DNA from: Symbiobacterium thermophilum | Lineage (GTDB): Bacteria > Bacillota > Sulfobacillia > DYFQ01 | Length of the DNA stretch: 63,176 nt | Assembly (NCBI GenBank): GCA_020725105.1 | Contig: DYFQ01000014.1 | Coordinates: 1-63,176, forward strand | Direction of reading: 5' to 3' | Shown: in pieces, positions 35,472-44,764 of the stretch | How the letters are laid out: the number at the start of each line of letters is the position of its first letter | Numbering within the stretch: position 1 is the stretch's first letter | Made by a program: the position numbers and the translations under genes | Notes under the pieces: model-generated | Database searches by the model: none | Told to the model about the DNA's origin: nothing | What the model saw: only the letters and a program-made list of their open reading frames with translations

Positions 35472-36395
35472 GTGTCCCAGTACATCGCGGGCCGGTTGCT
35501 GGCGGCCATTCCGGTACTGTTGGGGATCTCCGTCTTCGTGTTCTTCATGGCCCACCTGGCCCCGGGGGACCCGGTCACCATCATGCTCGGCCTGCAGGCC
35601 GACGCCGAGCAGATGGAGCGGCTCCGGGAAGAACTGGGCCTGAACGACCCCCTGCCCGTCCAGTACTTCCGGTTTCTGTCGGGGGCAGTCAGGGGAGACC
35701 TGGGCCGGTCGCTCAAGTCCAACCGCCTCGTCACCCAGGAGATAACCGACCGGTTTCCCAGGACCATCCAGCTGGCCGCGGCCGGGATGGGCCTGGCCAT
35801 CACCATCGGCGTCATCGCCGGGGTCGTGGCAGCCGCCTTTCACCGGCGGCTCACGGACACCGCCACCATGATCCTGGCCATCCTGGGGGTGAGCGTTCCC
35901 AGCTTCTGGCTGGGACTGATGCTCATCTACCTTTTCTCCGTGCGCCTGCGGTGGCTGCCGGTGGCCGGGGCCGACACCTGGCGCCACCTGGTGTTACCCG
36001 CCTTTTCCCTGGGCGTGCTGGCGGCGGCCATCCTGGCGCGGATGACCCGGTCGGGGGTGCTTGAGGTACTGCGCCAGGATTACGTGCGGACGGCCAGGGC
36101 CAAGGGCCTGTCCGAGCGGGTGGTGCTCTACCGCCACGCCCTCAAGAACGCGCTGATCCCGGTGGTCACCATCGTCGGGCTGCAGTTCGGGGGCTTGCTG
36201 GGCGGCACGGTGATCATCGAGACCCTCTTTGCCTGGCCCGGGCTGGGCACGCTGGCGATCACCTCGATCCTTGCCCGTGACTTCCCGATGGTTCAGGGCA
36301 TCGTCCTCTACCTGGCCCTTGGCTACGTGCTGGTGAACCTGGCGGTGGACCTCACCTACGGCTACCTGGATCCGAGAATTCGGTACCGGCGATGA
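35472..36395 (+). CDS. Oligopeptide-type ABC permease (DppB/OppB family)
   Basis: A 307-residue six-helix permease. It opens with a membrane helix after RLLAAIPVLLGISV, has APGDPVTIMLG, and the EAA loop QDYVRTARAKGLSERVVLYR. It ends LTYGYLDPRIRYRR. The GTG start follows GGGGG at about eight bases. The stop overlaps the dppC ATG (ATGA). It pairs with the following DppC to form the channel; no ATPase genes follow. Confidence 0.93.
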   Translation: MSQYIAGRLLAAIPVLLGISVFVFFMAHLAPGDPVTIMLGLQADAEQMERLREELGLNDPLPVQYFRFLSGAVRGDLGRSLKSNRLVTQEITDRFPRTIQLAAAGMGLAITIGVIAGVVAAAFHRRLTDTATMILAILGVSVPSFWLGLMLIYLFSVRLRWLPVAGADTWRHLVLPAFSLGVLAAAILARMTRSGVLEVLRQDYVRTARAKGLSERVVLYRHALKNALIPVVTIVGLQFGGLLGGTVIIETLFAWPGLGTLAITSILARDFPMVQGIVLYLALGYVLVNLAVDLTYGYLDPRIRYRR

Positions 36396-37375
36396 AGCAT
36401 CGCACCAGGGCTGAAAACATGGTGCCCACGGGCGGCGGCGACGGGACTGGCGGCAGCGCCGGTGAAGGGACGGGACCGATGTCGGGCGTTGGAAACCTCG
36501 TGGGTACGGCACCCGCAACCGGAGCGGAATCCCGGGCACGGCCCTGGTACACGGCCGCGGCCCGACGCTTTGCCCGCAACCCGACGGGGCTGCTGGCTCT
36601 CGGCTGTCTGCTGGCCTTTATCGCCAGCGCCGTTCTGGCCCCGTTACTGGCGCCCCACGACCCGCTGGACATCAGCGGCGAGCGCCTTCAGCCCCCGTCC
36701 CGTGAGCACCTGCTGGGCACCGACGAGCTCGGCCGCGACATCCTGAGTCGGATCCTCTACGGGGGGCGCGTGTCGCTCCAGGTGGGCATCATCGCCGTGG
36801 TGATCGCGCTGAGCGTGGGCGGCGTGCTCGGCCTGGTTGCCGCCTACTGGGAGGGCCGGCTGGACGGCGTGATCATGCGCGTCATGGACATGATGCTGGC
36901 CTTCCCCGGCATCCTGCTGGCCCTGGTCATCATCGCGGTGCTGGGGCCGAGCCTGTTCAACGTGATGATCGCCATCGGCATCGCCTCGATTCCCGCCTAT
37001 ACGCGGCTGGTCCGGGGTTCGACGCTTTCGGCCAAACAGAACGAGTACGTGGAGGCGGCCCGCGCGCTCGGGGCCGGCGCCTGGCGGATCATCTTCCGGC
37101 ACCTCGTGCCCAACGTGGCCGCCCCGGTGATCGTCCTCTCGACCCTGGGCGTGGCCGGCGCCATCCTGGCCACGGCGGGGCTGAGCTTCATCGGCCTCGG
37201 CGCCCCGCCGCCGACGCCGGAGTGGGGTGCCATGCTGGCCACCGCCCGCAACTACATCCGGCGGGCGTGGTGGCTGGCCACCTTCCCGGGTCTGGCCATC
37301 ACCATCACCGTGCTGGTCATCAACATCCTGGGCGACGCCCTCAGAGACGCCCTGGACCCGCGGCTCAAGAGCTAG
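36392..37375 (+). CDS. Oligopeptide-type ABC permease (DppC/OppC family)
   Basis: A 327-residue permease. The first 45 residues are a glycine/threonine-rich cytoplasmic extension not usual for the family, so a later start is possible, for example ATG 36419 or 36479. The body is typical: LGTDELGRDILSRILYGGR, EAARALGAGAWRIIFRHLVP, and NILGDALRDALDPRLKS. It overlaps dppB by four bases. The importer set ends here without ATPase genes; the next gene converges. Confidence 0.9.
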   Translation: MKHRTRAENMVPTGGGDGTGGSAGEGTGPMSGVGNLVGTAPATGAESRARPWYTAAARRFARNPTGLLALGCLLAFIASAVLAPLLAPHDPLDISGERLQPPSREHLLGTDELGRDILSRILYGGRVSLQVGIIAVVIALSVGGVLGLVAAYWEGRLDGVIMRVMDMMLAFPGILLALVIIAVLGPSLFNVMIAIGIASIPAYTRLVRGSTLSAKQNEYVEAARALGAGAWRIIFRHLVPNVAAPVIVLSTLGVAGAILATAGLSFIGLGAPPPTPEWGAMLATARNYIRRAWWLATFPGLAITITVLVINILGDALRDALDPRLKS

Positions 37376-37393
37376 GCCGGGGTCACCCGCCGC

Positions 37394-37425
37394 CGGCGTG
37401 GCGCTGCGGAACGCCGCGCCAGCCG
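37394..37425. terminator. Stem-loop between convergent dppC and Crp/Fnr genes
   Basis: CGGC, TGGC and GCGG (37394-37409) pair in order with CCGC, GCCA and GCCG (37414-37425), with small bulges, around an AACG loop. It lies exactly between two converging genes and touches the end of the regulator gene, so a bidirectional terminator role is plausible. There is no T-run on either side. Confidence 0.45.
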
Positions 37426-38130
37426 CTACCGCCCGGCCCGGCGGTGCAGCGCCGCGAGGTCAGGGACGCGGATCCGGCACCGCCCGGTCTCCACCAGCCC
37501 GGCGCGGCGCAGGCGGGAAAGGCTCCGGGAGACCACCTCGCGGGAGGTACCCAGCAGCGCGGCCAGGTCGGCGTGGGTGATCTCGACGACGGCCGCGCCG
37601 TTCCGGGGCCCGTCGGGTCTGACCACGTGTGCCTCCATGCCACGGTCGACCTGGCGGGAAAGCTCCGACAGCACCCAGGCCACCCGCTGGTCGGCGCCGT
37701 CCAGTGACAGGAGGGTCAGCTGCCCCGAAAGCCGCCGGCAGCAGTCGCACAGTTCCCTGACGATGGCCCGTCCCAGTGAGGTGGCGGCGGTGACGCTCTC
37801 CCAGGCGAGGTCGGCGGGGATGGCCAGGACCTCCGCCGGGCGCAGCGCCCGGGCCGAGGCGGGAGCCGGCCGGCGGTCCACCGTGGCGAGCGGGCAAACC
37901 AGGTCGCCAGGCCCGGCCACCCGCTCCCAGACCTCCCGGCCGGCCACCGAGGGGCGGTAGCAGCAGGCCGCCCCGCTCAGCAAGAGGTAGAGGGCATCCG
38001 GCTGCTCACCCGCCTGAAACAGATGCGCCCCTCCGGCCAGGTGGAGCACGCGGGCCCGGCGAGCCAGCGTTACCCGTTCCGCGGGCAAAAGCCACGGCAA
38101 GACACCGTCGGCCAGTTCCGCCCACGCCAC
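37426..38130 (-). CDS. Crp/Fnr family transcription regulator
   Basis: A 234-residue regulator with an N-terminal cNMP-type beta-roll (HLAGGAHLFQAGEQPDALYL, VAGPGDLVCPL) and a C-terminal HTH (ITHADLAALLGTSREVVSRS). The dimer helix contains an unusual CDCC cluster, but the four-cysteine N-terminal cluster of Fnr is not present. It is transcribed divergently from the formate dehydrogenase genes with 276 bases between. It therefore probably regulates them in response to oxygen, redox state or electron acceptor (inference). The start is GTG behind GGAGGAGG. Confidence 0.9.
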   Translation of the reverse strand: MAWAELADGVLPWLLPAERVTLARRARVLHLAGGAHLFQAGEQPDALYLLLSGAACCYRPSVAGREVWERVAGPGDLVCPLATVDRRPAPASARALRPAEVLAIPADLAWESVTAATSLGRAIVRELCDCCRRLSGQLTLLSLDGADQRVAWVLSELSRQVDRGMEAHVVRPDGPRNGAAVVEITHADLAALLGTSREVVSRSLSRLRRAGLVETGRCRIRVPDLAALHRRAGR

Positions 38131-38406
38131 GTCCGTCGCCTCCTCCTGGCGGGTCTGAGCCCGTCGGGATCCGGGCTGGTCAACGGTTGGCCGAGCCTTG
38201 TCTGGCGGGTGTGTCTCCTGGAAGTTTCCTGTGCCTGTTGCCTGCGGGACTGCCCCGGATGCGTTGGCGGCTGCTGTTGGACCTTGTAGCAGGACGTTCG
38301 GTGTGTAGCTCGGGTTACAGACCCCTCGTACCGGTGATCAGATACTAGCTCCAAATACCGGGTTCCTGCCCGAGTGCACCAGATCGTAGGAACTGGGGGG
38401 CTGGGC

Positions 38407-41394
38407 ATGAGAGCACGCGTCAGCCGCCGGCGCTTCCTCGGGCTGGCGGGCGCCGGCACGGCCCTGGCCTGGCTGGTCAGGCTGGGCTACGACGTGGGGC
38501 CGGCCCGGGCGCAGGTCCGGGACCTCAAGACCGCCGCCACGACCCCCGTTCACTCCATCTGCTACTTCTGCGCGGTGGGGTGCGGGGTCACAGTGTCGGT
38601 GAGAGACGGCGAGCTTGTCTGCGCCGAGGGGGATCCAGACCACCCCATCAGCCGGGGCCGGCTGTGCGCCAAGGGGATGGCGCTCCACGAGATGCAGCGG
38701 AACCCCGACCGGCTCACCCGGGTGCTCTACCGGGCACCGGGGGCGGCCGGGTGGGAGGAGAGGTCCTGGGACTGGGCGCTCGACCGCATCGTGGAGCGGG
38801 TGAAACAGACCCGGGATGCCACCCTCGAGTACAAGAACGCCGCCGGGACCACCGTCTCCCGCACCGAGGCCATCGCCAGCCTGGGCGGCGCCATCCTGAA
38901 CAACGAGGAGTGCTACGCCATCGTCAAGCTCATGCGGGCCCTGGGGGTGCTCTACATCGAGCACCAGGCCCGGATATGACACTCCTCGACCGTCGCCGGT
39001 CTGGCGAACACGTACGGTCGGGGAGCGATGACCAACCACTGGGTTGACCTGAAGCACGCCGACGTCGTCATGGTCCTGGGGGCCAACCCGGCCGAGAACC
39101 ACCCGGTGGGCTTTCTGTGGGCGCTGGAGGCCCGCAGGCGCCGGGGCGCCACCATCATCAGCGTGGACCCGCGCTTCACCCGGACCTCGGCCGTGGCCGA
39201 CCTGTACGCGCCGCTCCGGCCGGGAACCGACATCGCCTTCATCGGCGGCCTGATCCACCTGGCCCTGGAGACGGGGCGCTTCCACCGGGACTACGTGGTC
39301 AACTACACCGACGCCTCTTACCTGGTGGACGAGGGGTTCGAGTTCCGGGGCGGCCTGTTCACGGGCTACCGCCCCCAGACCCGGAGCTACGACAAAGCCA
39401 CCTGGAAGTACCAGGTGGACGAAGAGGGAAAGCTCCTGCGGGACCCGACGCTAGGCCACCCGCGCACCGTGTTCCAGTTGATGAGGGCCCACTACCGCCG
39501 CTACGACCCGGACACCGTCTCGAGCGTCACCGGCATGCCCAAGGAGACCTTCCTCCGGGTCGCCGACGCCTTTCTCGCCGCGGCGGCGCCCGACAAGACG
39601 GGCACCATCATGTACGCCATGGGCACCACCCAGCACACGGTGGGCTCGCAGAACGTCCGGGCCTACGCCATGCTGCAGTTGCTTCTGGGCAACGTCGGGC
39701 GGCCGGGCGGCGGCGTGAATGCCCTGCGCGGCCTGTCGAACGTGCAGGGCTCCACCGACCTGGGGATGCTCTTCCACACCCTGCCTGGTTACCTGCCAAC
39801 GCCGTCGGAGGCCACCCACCCCGACCTGGCCGCGTACGACGCCACCACGCCCGGCGGCTACTGGGTCAACCGGCCCAGGTTCCTGGTGAGCCTGTTGAAG
39901 GCCTTCTGGGGCCAGCACGCCACGCCGGAGAACGACTTCGCCTACGACCACCTGCCCAAGCTCCGGGCGGGCAAGGACTACTCCCACATCGCCCTGTTCG
40001 AGGACATGTACGACGGCAAGCTCCGGGGGCTGTTCTGCTTCGGCCAGAACCCGGCCTGCTCGGGCCCGAACGCCGGCAAGGAGGCCAAGGCGCTGGAGCG
40101 GCTGGACTGGCTGGTCTCGGTGGACGTCTTCGAGAACGAGACGGCCGGCTTCTGGAAGCGGCCGGGGGTGGACCCGGCCGCCATCAAGACCGAGGTGTTC
40201 CTGCTCCCGGCGGCCCACGTCTTCGAGAAGTCCGGCTCGGTGACCAACTCCGGCCGGCTCATCCAGTGGCGGTGGAAGGCTGTGGAGCCGCCCGGCGACG
40301 CGCGGCCCGACCTGTGGATCGTCCACAACCTGGCCCTCCGGTTGAGGGCGGCCTATGCCCGGAGCCAGCGGGCGGAGGACGCCCCCATCCGGCACCTGAC
40401 CTGGGACTTCGGCCCGGCCGAGAACCCTGACCCGGAGAAGGTGGCGGCCGAGATCAACGGTTACCGCGTCGGCACCCGGGAGCAGCTTGACTCGTTCGGC
40501 GCGCTTCAGGCCGACGGCTCGACCGCCGCCGGCTGCTGGATCTACACCGGCTACCACGGCAGCAAGGGCAACCGGGCCGCCGCGCGGGAACTGGACGATC
40601 CCGGCGAGATGGGCAACTATCCCGGCTGGGGCTTCGCCTGGCCCCTCAACCGGCGGGTGCTCTACAACCGGGCCAGCGCCGACCCGGACGGCCGGCCCTG
40701 GGCCCCCGACAAGGCGGTCATCTGGTGGGACGCCGGCCAGGGGCGCTGGGTGGGCCACGACGTCCCGGACTTCGTCCCCACCCGCGCCCCCACCGACCCG
40801 GGCGGCCGCAGCCCCTTCATCATGCTGGCCGAGGGCGTGGGCAGGAACTTTGCCGCCGGGATGGCCGAGGGGCCCTTCCCCGAGCACTATGAGCCCTACG
40901 AGAGTCCGGTATCCAACGCCCTCAACCCGGTGCCGCTGAACCCCGCCGTCAAGATCTGGACGGGGGAGGGGAACGAGCGCGGCGACGCGTCGGAGTTCCC
41001 CGTCGTGGCGTCCACCTGGCGGCTCACCGAGCACCAGCACTCCGGCGCCGTAACGCGGCGGCAGACCCGCCTGGCCGAACTGGTTCCCGAACCGTTCGTG
41101 GAACTGAGCCCGTCGCTGGCCGAGGCCAGGGGGATCAGGTCCGGGGACTGGGTCGTGGTGCGCTCGGCCCGGGGCCAGGCCCGGGCCCGGGCCCTGGTGA
41201 CGCCCAGGATCCAGCCGCTGGCGGTGAACGGCCGGGTGGTGGAGCAGGTAGGCCTGCCCTGGCACTGGGGCTTTCTCGGCCTGGTGACCGGGGACATCGC
41301 CAACGTGCTCACGCCACACATCGGGGACGCCAACACCATGATCCCCGAGTACAAGGCCTTCCTCTGCGACGTCCGGCGGGCGGAGGGGGTGTAG
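38407..41394 (+). CDS. fdnG: Selenocysteine-containing formate dehydrogenase catalytic subunit (FdnG/FdhA type, UGA recoded)
   Basis: A 995-residue molybdopterin (Mo/W-bis-MGD) enzyme oxidising formate. The twin-arginine motif SRRRFLG (residues 6-12) directs it outside the membrane, and a [4Fe-4S] site is in CYFCAVGCG with a later cysteine in GRLCAKG. Codon 191 is TGA (38977-38979) in EHQARI-U-HSSTVAGLA, exactly where FdnG has selenocysteine. The frame continues without a break through GRGAMTNHWVDLKHADVVMV to the molybdopterin dinucleotide-binding C-terminus ending at 41394. Calling two genes, 38407-38979 and 39028-41394, would be an error. A SECIS-like hairpin follows the TGA. It depends on SelA/B/C/D encoded elsewhere. 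Confidence 0.95.
38980..39027 (+). promoter_or_regulatory. Bacterial SECIS element in fdnG mRNA
   Basis: Immediately after the TGA, CTCC (38982-38985) and CGACCGT (38987-38993) pair with ACGGTCG (39014-39020) and GGAG (39022-39025). An upper stem CGCC/GGCG (38994-38997, 39003-39006) carries the loop GGTCT, the same loop core as in Escherichia coli fdhF. This is the structure SelB would bind to insert selenocysteine. Confidence 0.85.
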
Positions 41395-41397
41395 GCC

Positions 41398-42246
41398 GTG
41401 GCCGAGGTTTCCAAGCTGGTGGACGTCACCAGGTGCGTGGGCTGCCGCGGCTGCATGGTGGCCTGCAAGGAGTGGTACGAGCTTCCCGGCGAGTGGCAGC
41501 AGGCCCGGTTCGAGGGGGGCTACGAGTCCGCCCGGGGGACGCTGGGCTACCACCGCTGGGTGAACGTCCAGTTCTACGAGCTGCCCGACCGCGGCCAGGA
41601 ACCGCCTGGGTGGTTCTTCAGGAAGCACCAGTGCATGCACTGCGGCGAGCCAGCCTGCGTCGCGGCATGCCCGGTGGACGCGCTCTACCCCACGCCGGAG
41701 GGTGTCATCAACCTGGACCAGGACGCCTGCATCGGCTGCCGGTACTGCGAGAGCGCCTGCCCGTTCGGCATCCCCCAGTACGAGCCGGAGCGGCGGAAAG
41801 TCTCCAAGTGCATCATGTGCTACGACCGGATCCTCGAGGGCCTGGAGCCCATCTGCGTCAAGACCTGCCCCGGGGGCGCGCTGATGTTCGGCGATCGGGG
41901 CCGGATCATGGCCGAGGCCGAGGCGAGGCTCGCTACGGTGGCCGCCCGGTTCCCCGAGGCCAGGATTTACAGTCCCGCCGGAGTGGGCGGAACCCGCAGC
42001 GTGTACCTGTTGCCCGGCCCGCCGGAGCTGTTCGGGCTCCCCGTCGGCCCGCAGGTGCCGGCATCGGTCACCTTCTGGCAGACGGTGGCCAAACCCCTGG
42101 GTACCGCGGCGGTGGGCGCCGCGCTGGCCACGACGGCAGTGGCCGCCGTGATCCAGCGGCGGATGAACGGCGGGGATAAGGGTGCTGGAGGCGGCAGGGG
42201 TGACCCTTCAGGTCAGAGGGACCGTGCCGCGGGGGAGGGGGAGTAG
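41398..42246 (+). CDS. fdnH: Formate dehydrogenase iron-sulfur subunit (FdnH/FdhB type)
   Basis: A 282-residue electron-transfer subunit with four [4Fe-4S] motifs: CVGCRGCMVAC, CMHCGEPACVAACP, CIGCRYCESACP, and CIMCYDR with CVKTCP. A single C-terminal membrane helix (about residues 225-250, GTAAVGAALATTAVAAV) anchors it, followed by a short gly-rich tail. It passes electrons from FdnG to the cytochrome b subunit. The GTG start lies three bases after the fdnG stop. Confidence 0.94.
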   Translation: MAEVSKLVDVTRCVGCRGCMVACKEWYELPGEWQQARFEGGYESARGTLGYHRWVNVQFYELPDRGQEPPGWFFRKHQCMHCGEPACVAACPVDALYPTPEGVINLDQDACIGCRYCESACPFGIPQYEPERRKVSKCIMCYDRILEGLEPICVKTCPGGALMFGDRGRIMAEAEARLATVAARFPEARIYSPAGVGGTRSVYLLPGPPELFGLPVGPQVPASVTFWQTVAKPLGTAAVGAALATTAVAAVIQRRMNGGDKGAGGGRGDPSGQRDRAAGEGE

Positions 42247-42249
42247 GCC

Positions 42250-42954
42250 GTGGACCGCATCCGCAAGTTCTCGGCGGCCGAACGGTGGGTCCACTGGGGC
42301 ATCGCCGTCACCTTCTTCGTGCTGCTGCTCACGGGGTTGCCCCTCTTTTCCCACCGCTGGTTCGGGTGGCTGGGCCCGCTGTTCGGCGGGCCGTACGGCG
42401 CGCGGGTGATCCACCACTGGGCCGGGGGCACGTTTCTGGCGCTGCTGGTCCTGGCCGTGATCGGGGGCTTCCGCGCCTGGGTGGCCCAGGTCTTCCGGTG
42501 GGACGCCGACGACCGGGCCTGGCGGCGGCACGTCCTACGGCACTTCCTCGGCCTGGCCGACTACCGGCGAATGCCGCCTCAGGGGAAGTACAACGCCGGC
42601 CAGAAGGCCTGGTCGGTGTCGCTCCTGGCCGGAGGGTTCGTGCTGGGAGCCAGCGGGCTGGTGATGCTGTTCCCGCACCTGTTCCCGACCGGCCTGGTCC
42701 GGTGGATGTACCCGCTGCACGGCCTGGTGGCCATGGGGCTGGCGGCGTTGCTGGTCGGTCACGTCTTCCTGGCCGCGTTCCACCGGGAGACCCGGCGCAG
42801 CCTCGAGAGCATGACCACGGGCTGGGTCGACGCCGACTACGTTGCCGCCCACCACAGCAAGTGGTTGGAGGAACTCGGGTCGCGGGGCCAGCGGCGGACG
42901 GGGCAACCGGGCGCCGCGGAGGCCGGGCCCGGCGGGCAGAGTTCACGTGGCTGA
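42250..42954 (+). CDS. fdnI: Formate dehydrogenase cytochrome b subunit (FdnI type)
   Basis: A 234-residue membrane protein with four hydrophobic helices and histidines placed as heme ligands: WVHWGIAVTF, VIHHWAGG, MYPLHGLVAMG, LVGHVFLAAFHRET. It takes electrons from the iron-sulfur subunit to reduce quinone, so formate oxidation outside contributes to proton motive force. The start is GTG, three bases after the fdnH stop. The end overlaps fdhE by eight bases. Confidence 0.93.
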   Translation: MDRIRKFSAAERWVHWGIAVTFFVLLLTGLPLFSHRWFGWLGPLFGGPYGARVIHHWAGGTFLALLVLAVIGGFRAWVAQVFRWDADDRAWRRHVLRHFLGLADYRRMPPQGKYNAGQKAWSVSLLAGGFVLGASGLVMLFPHLFPTGLVRWMYPLHGLVAMGLAALLVGHVFLAAFHRETRRSLESMTTGWVDADYVAAHHSKWLEELGSRGQRRTGQPGAAEAGPGGQSSRG

Positions 42955-43810
42955 GCAAACCTGGCCCCCGGTGGCGCCGCCGCCGGGGGCCCTTGCACTC
43001 TACCGGGGCATAGCCGCCGAACCGGCCCCCAACGGCTGGAGGCTGGCCGCGCCGCTGCCCGACCAGGTGGCGGTGGCTGATCGCCTGCGGGCCGGCCGGC
43101 CCCTGGTCCAGCTGGTCCCGCCGGTCGTCCGGCCGGCGTCTTTCCTGGCCGTGGTGCGCCGGCTGGCACGGCTGGCGGCTGCGCACCTGCCGGGCGGAGA
43201 CGGTGGTAAGGCTCTGGGCGGGACCCTGGCCCTCTTCCAGGCGGCCAGACCCGACTCCCTCGCCCTCGGGCGGCTGGTGGTCAAGGGCGGCTGGGAGGCC
43301 GAGCCCACCGCCGCGTTCTTGCTGGAACAGGCCTCCCGCGCCTACCTTCGCGCCTACGCCGCGGAAGCCGAGGCGAGGTTCCCGCTACTGCGCCAGCTGC
43401 GAGAGGGCGCTGGGGTCTGGTCCTTGCCCGTCTGCCCCATCTGCGGGGCCGGACCGGGACTGGGACGCCTGGAGGAGGGGAGCAGGGGCGGGGCCGGCCG
43501 GCGGCTGCTGCTTTGCCAGCGCTGCGGCGCCGGATGGGGCTTTGCCAGGTTTGCCTGCCCCTTCTGCCGCGACGCCGGGCCGGTGGGAGTCGTCACGGTC
43601 GGGGGCGACGCGATTGCAGAGCTCCACACCTGCAAGGCCTGCCGGGGGTACCTCAAGGTGCTGCGTCCCGGGGCGCCGGGCAACCCGGTCACCTGGGACG
43701 TGGAGACCCTGTACCTCGACCTGGTGGCGGAGGGAATGGGTTTCAGGCCGGGTGGTTCCCCGGCCGGCCCTGGTCGCCAGCCCTCAGAAACTCCAGCACC
43801 GCCCGGTTGA
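42947..43810 (+). CDS. fdhE: Formate dehydrogenase accessory protein FdhE
   Basis: A 287-residue rubredoxin-like maturation protein. Four C-x2-C pairs stand in the C-terminal half: CPICG, CQRCG, CPFCR and CKACR, typical for FdhE. It is needed for active respiratory formate dehydrogenase, probably by handling the iron-sulfur/cofactor loading before export. The GTG start lies inside the fdnI 3' end. FdhD, the sulfurtransferase usually required too, is not in this window. The last 68 bases overlap the convergent alpha/beta hydrolase. Confidence 0.9.
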   Translation: MAEQTWPPVAPPPGALALYRGIAAEPAPNGWRLAAPLPDQVAVADRLRAGRPLVQLVPPVVRPASFLAVVRRLARLAAAHLPGGDGGKALGGTLALFQAARPDSLALGRLVVKGGWEAEPTAAFLLEQASRAYLRAYAAEAEARFPLLRQLREGAGVWSLPVCPICGAGPGLGRLEEGSRGGAGRRLLLCQRCGAGWGFARFACPFCRDAGPVGVVTVGGDAIAELHTCKACRGYLKVLRPGAPGNPVTWDVETLYLDLVAEGMGFRPGGSPAGPGRQPSETPAPPG

Positions 43811-44566
43811 AGGCCTCCGCCTGGTCGACGACGACGGCGTGGCCGCCCCCGTCGATGACCACGTGGCGGGCGCCGGGGATACCTCGGGCCAGCTCGGCCT
43901 GGACGGCCGGAGGGACGGTGGTGTCCCGGGCGCCCGTCACCACGAGGGTGGGGGCCCTGATCTCCGCCAGCCGGTCCCGGGCGTCGAAGCCGACCAGGGC
44001 CCGCATGGCCGCGGCGTAGGCGACGGGGTCGCTCTCCACGATCCGGCGCACCAGCAGGTCACGGTGGGCGGCGTGTTCCGGCCGGGGGAACATGCGCCGG
44101 GCCACCAGGCGCGCCTGGGCGGGCAGCCCGAAGAGGGCCAGGACGAGGCGGCGGAGGAGTAGTAGGGCAGGTTCTTCAGGCTCAGGCGCAGCCTGGCGAA
44201 GGTGTTCACCAGCACCAGCCGGCGCACCAGGTCCGGGTGATCCAGGGCCAGTTGCAGGGCGACGGCGCCGCCCATGGAGATGCCGACCAGGTGGGCCGGC
44301 GCGGCGCTCACGCCCCGCAGCAGCCGGGCCATGTCCTCGGCCAGGACCGATATCGTCATTCCCCCACCAGGGTAGGAGGACCGGCCAAACCCGCGGATGT
44401 CGGGGGCGACCACCCGGTAGCCGGCGGTCGCCAGCGGGCGCACCTGCCCCGCCCAGTCCTGGCCGCAGGAGCCCAGCCCGTGCAGGAGCAGCACCGCCGG
44501 CGAGCCCCTGCGGTTGTGGTCGAGGTAGTGGATCTCGCAGTCGGGCGCCACGGTCAGGGTGGGCAC
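43743..44566 (-). pseudogene. Alpha/beta hydrolase, interrupted by a frameshift near 44160
   Basis: The first 135 residues (from GTG 44566, with GGGGTGA upstream) carry LLLHGLGSCGQDW, APDIRGFGRSS and the nucleophile elbow GISMGGAVA, as far as SLKNLPY. Homology then continues in another frame as LLLRRLVLALFGLP, through LVVTGARDTTVP (acid) and IDGGGHAVVV (histidine), to 43743. Restoring one C in TACTAC near 44160 joins both into a normal protein of about 273 residues resembling lactone/ester hydrolases. Either a recent one-base deletion or a sequencing error explains it. Confidence 0.8.
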
Positions 44567-44764
44567 CGTTCCATCACCCCCCGCGGACCGGCAGTCAGAA
44601 CCGTAGACGCCCGTTCTTCGGCGGCCGGCGCCGCTCCTGCGGCCGCGCGGTCCGGAGCGCCGCGGGGATCGGGCGCCGGCGGCCGTGGCCTCGGCCCTGG
44701 CCACGTCCTCGTCTTCCCGGGTCGCCGTAGAAAGGAACGGAGAGAAAGACGAGGGGGCAAGACC

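Noticed and set aside
38977-38979. TGA as a true stop splitting formate dehydrogenase into two genes or a pseudogene
   Set aside because: Position, frame continuity and the downstream SECIS hairpin all fit selenocysteine insertion.
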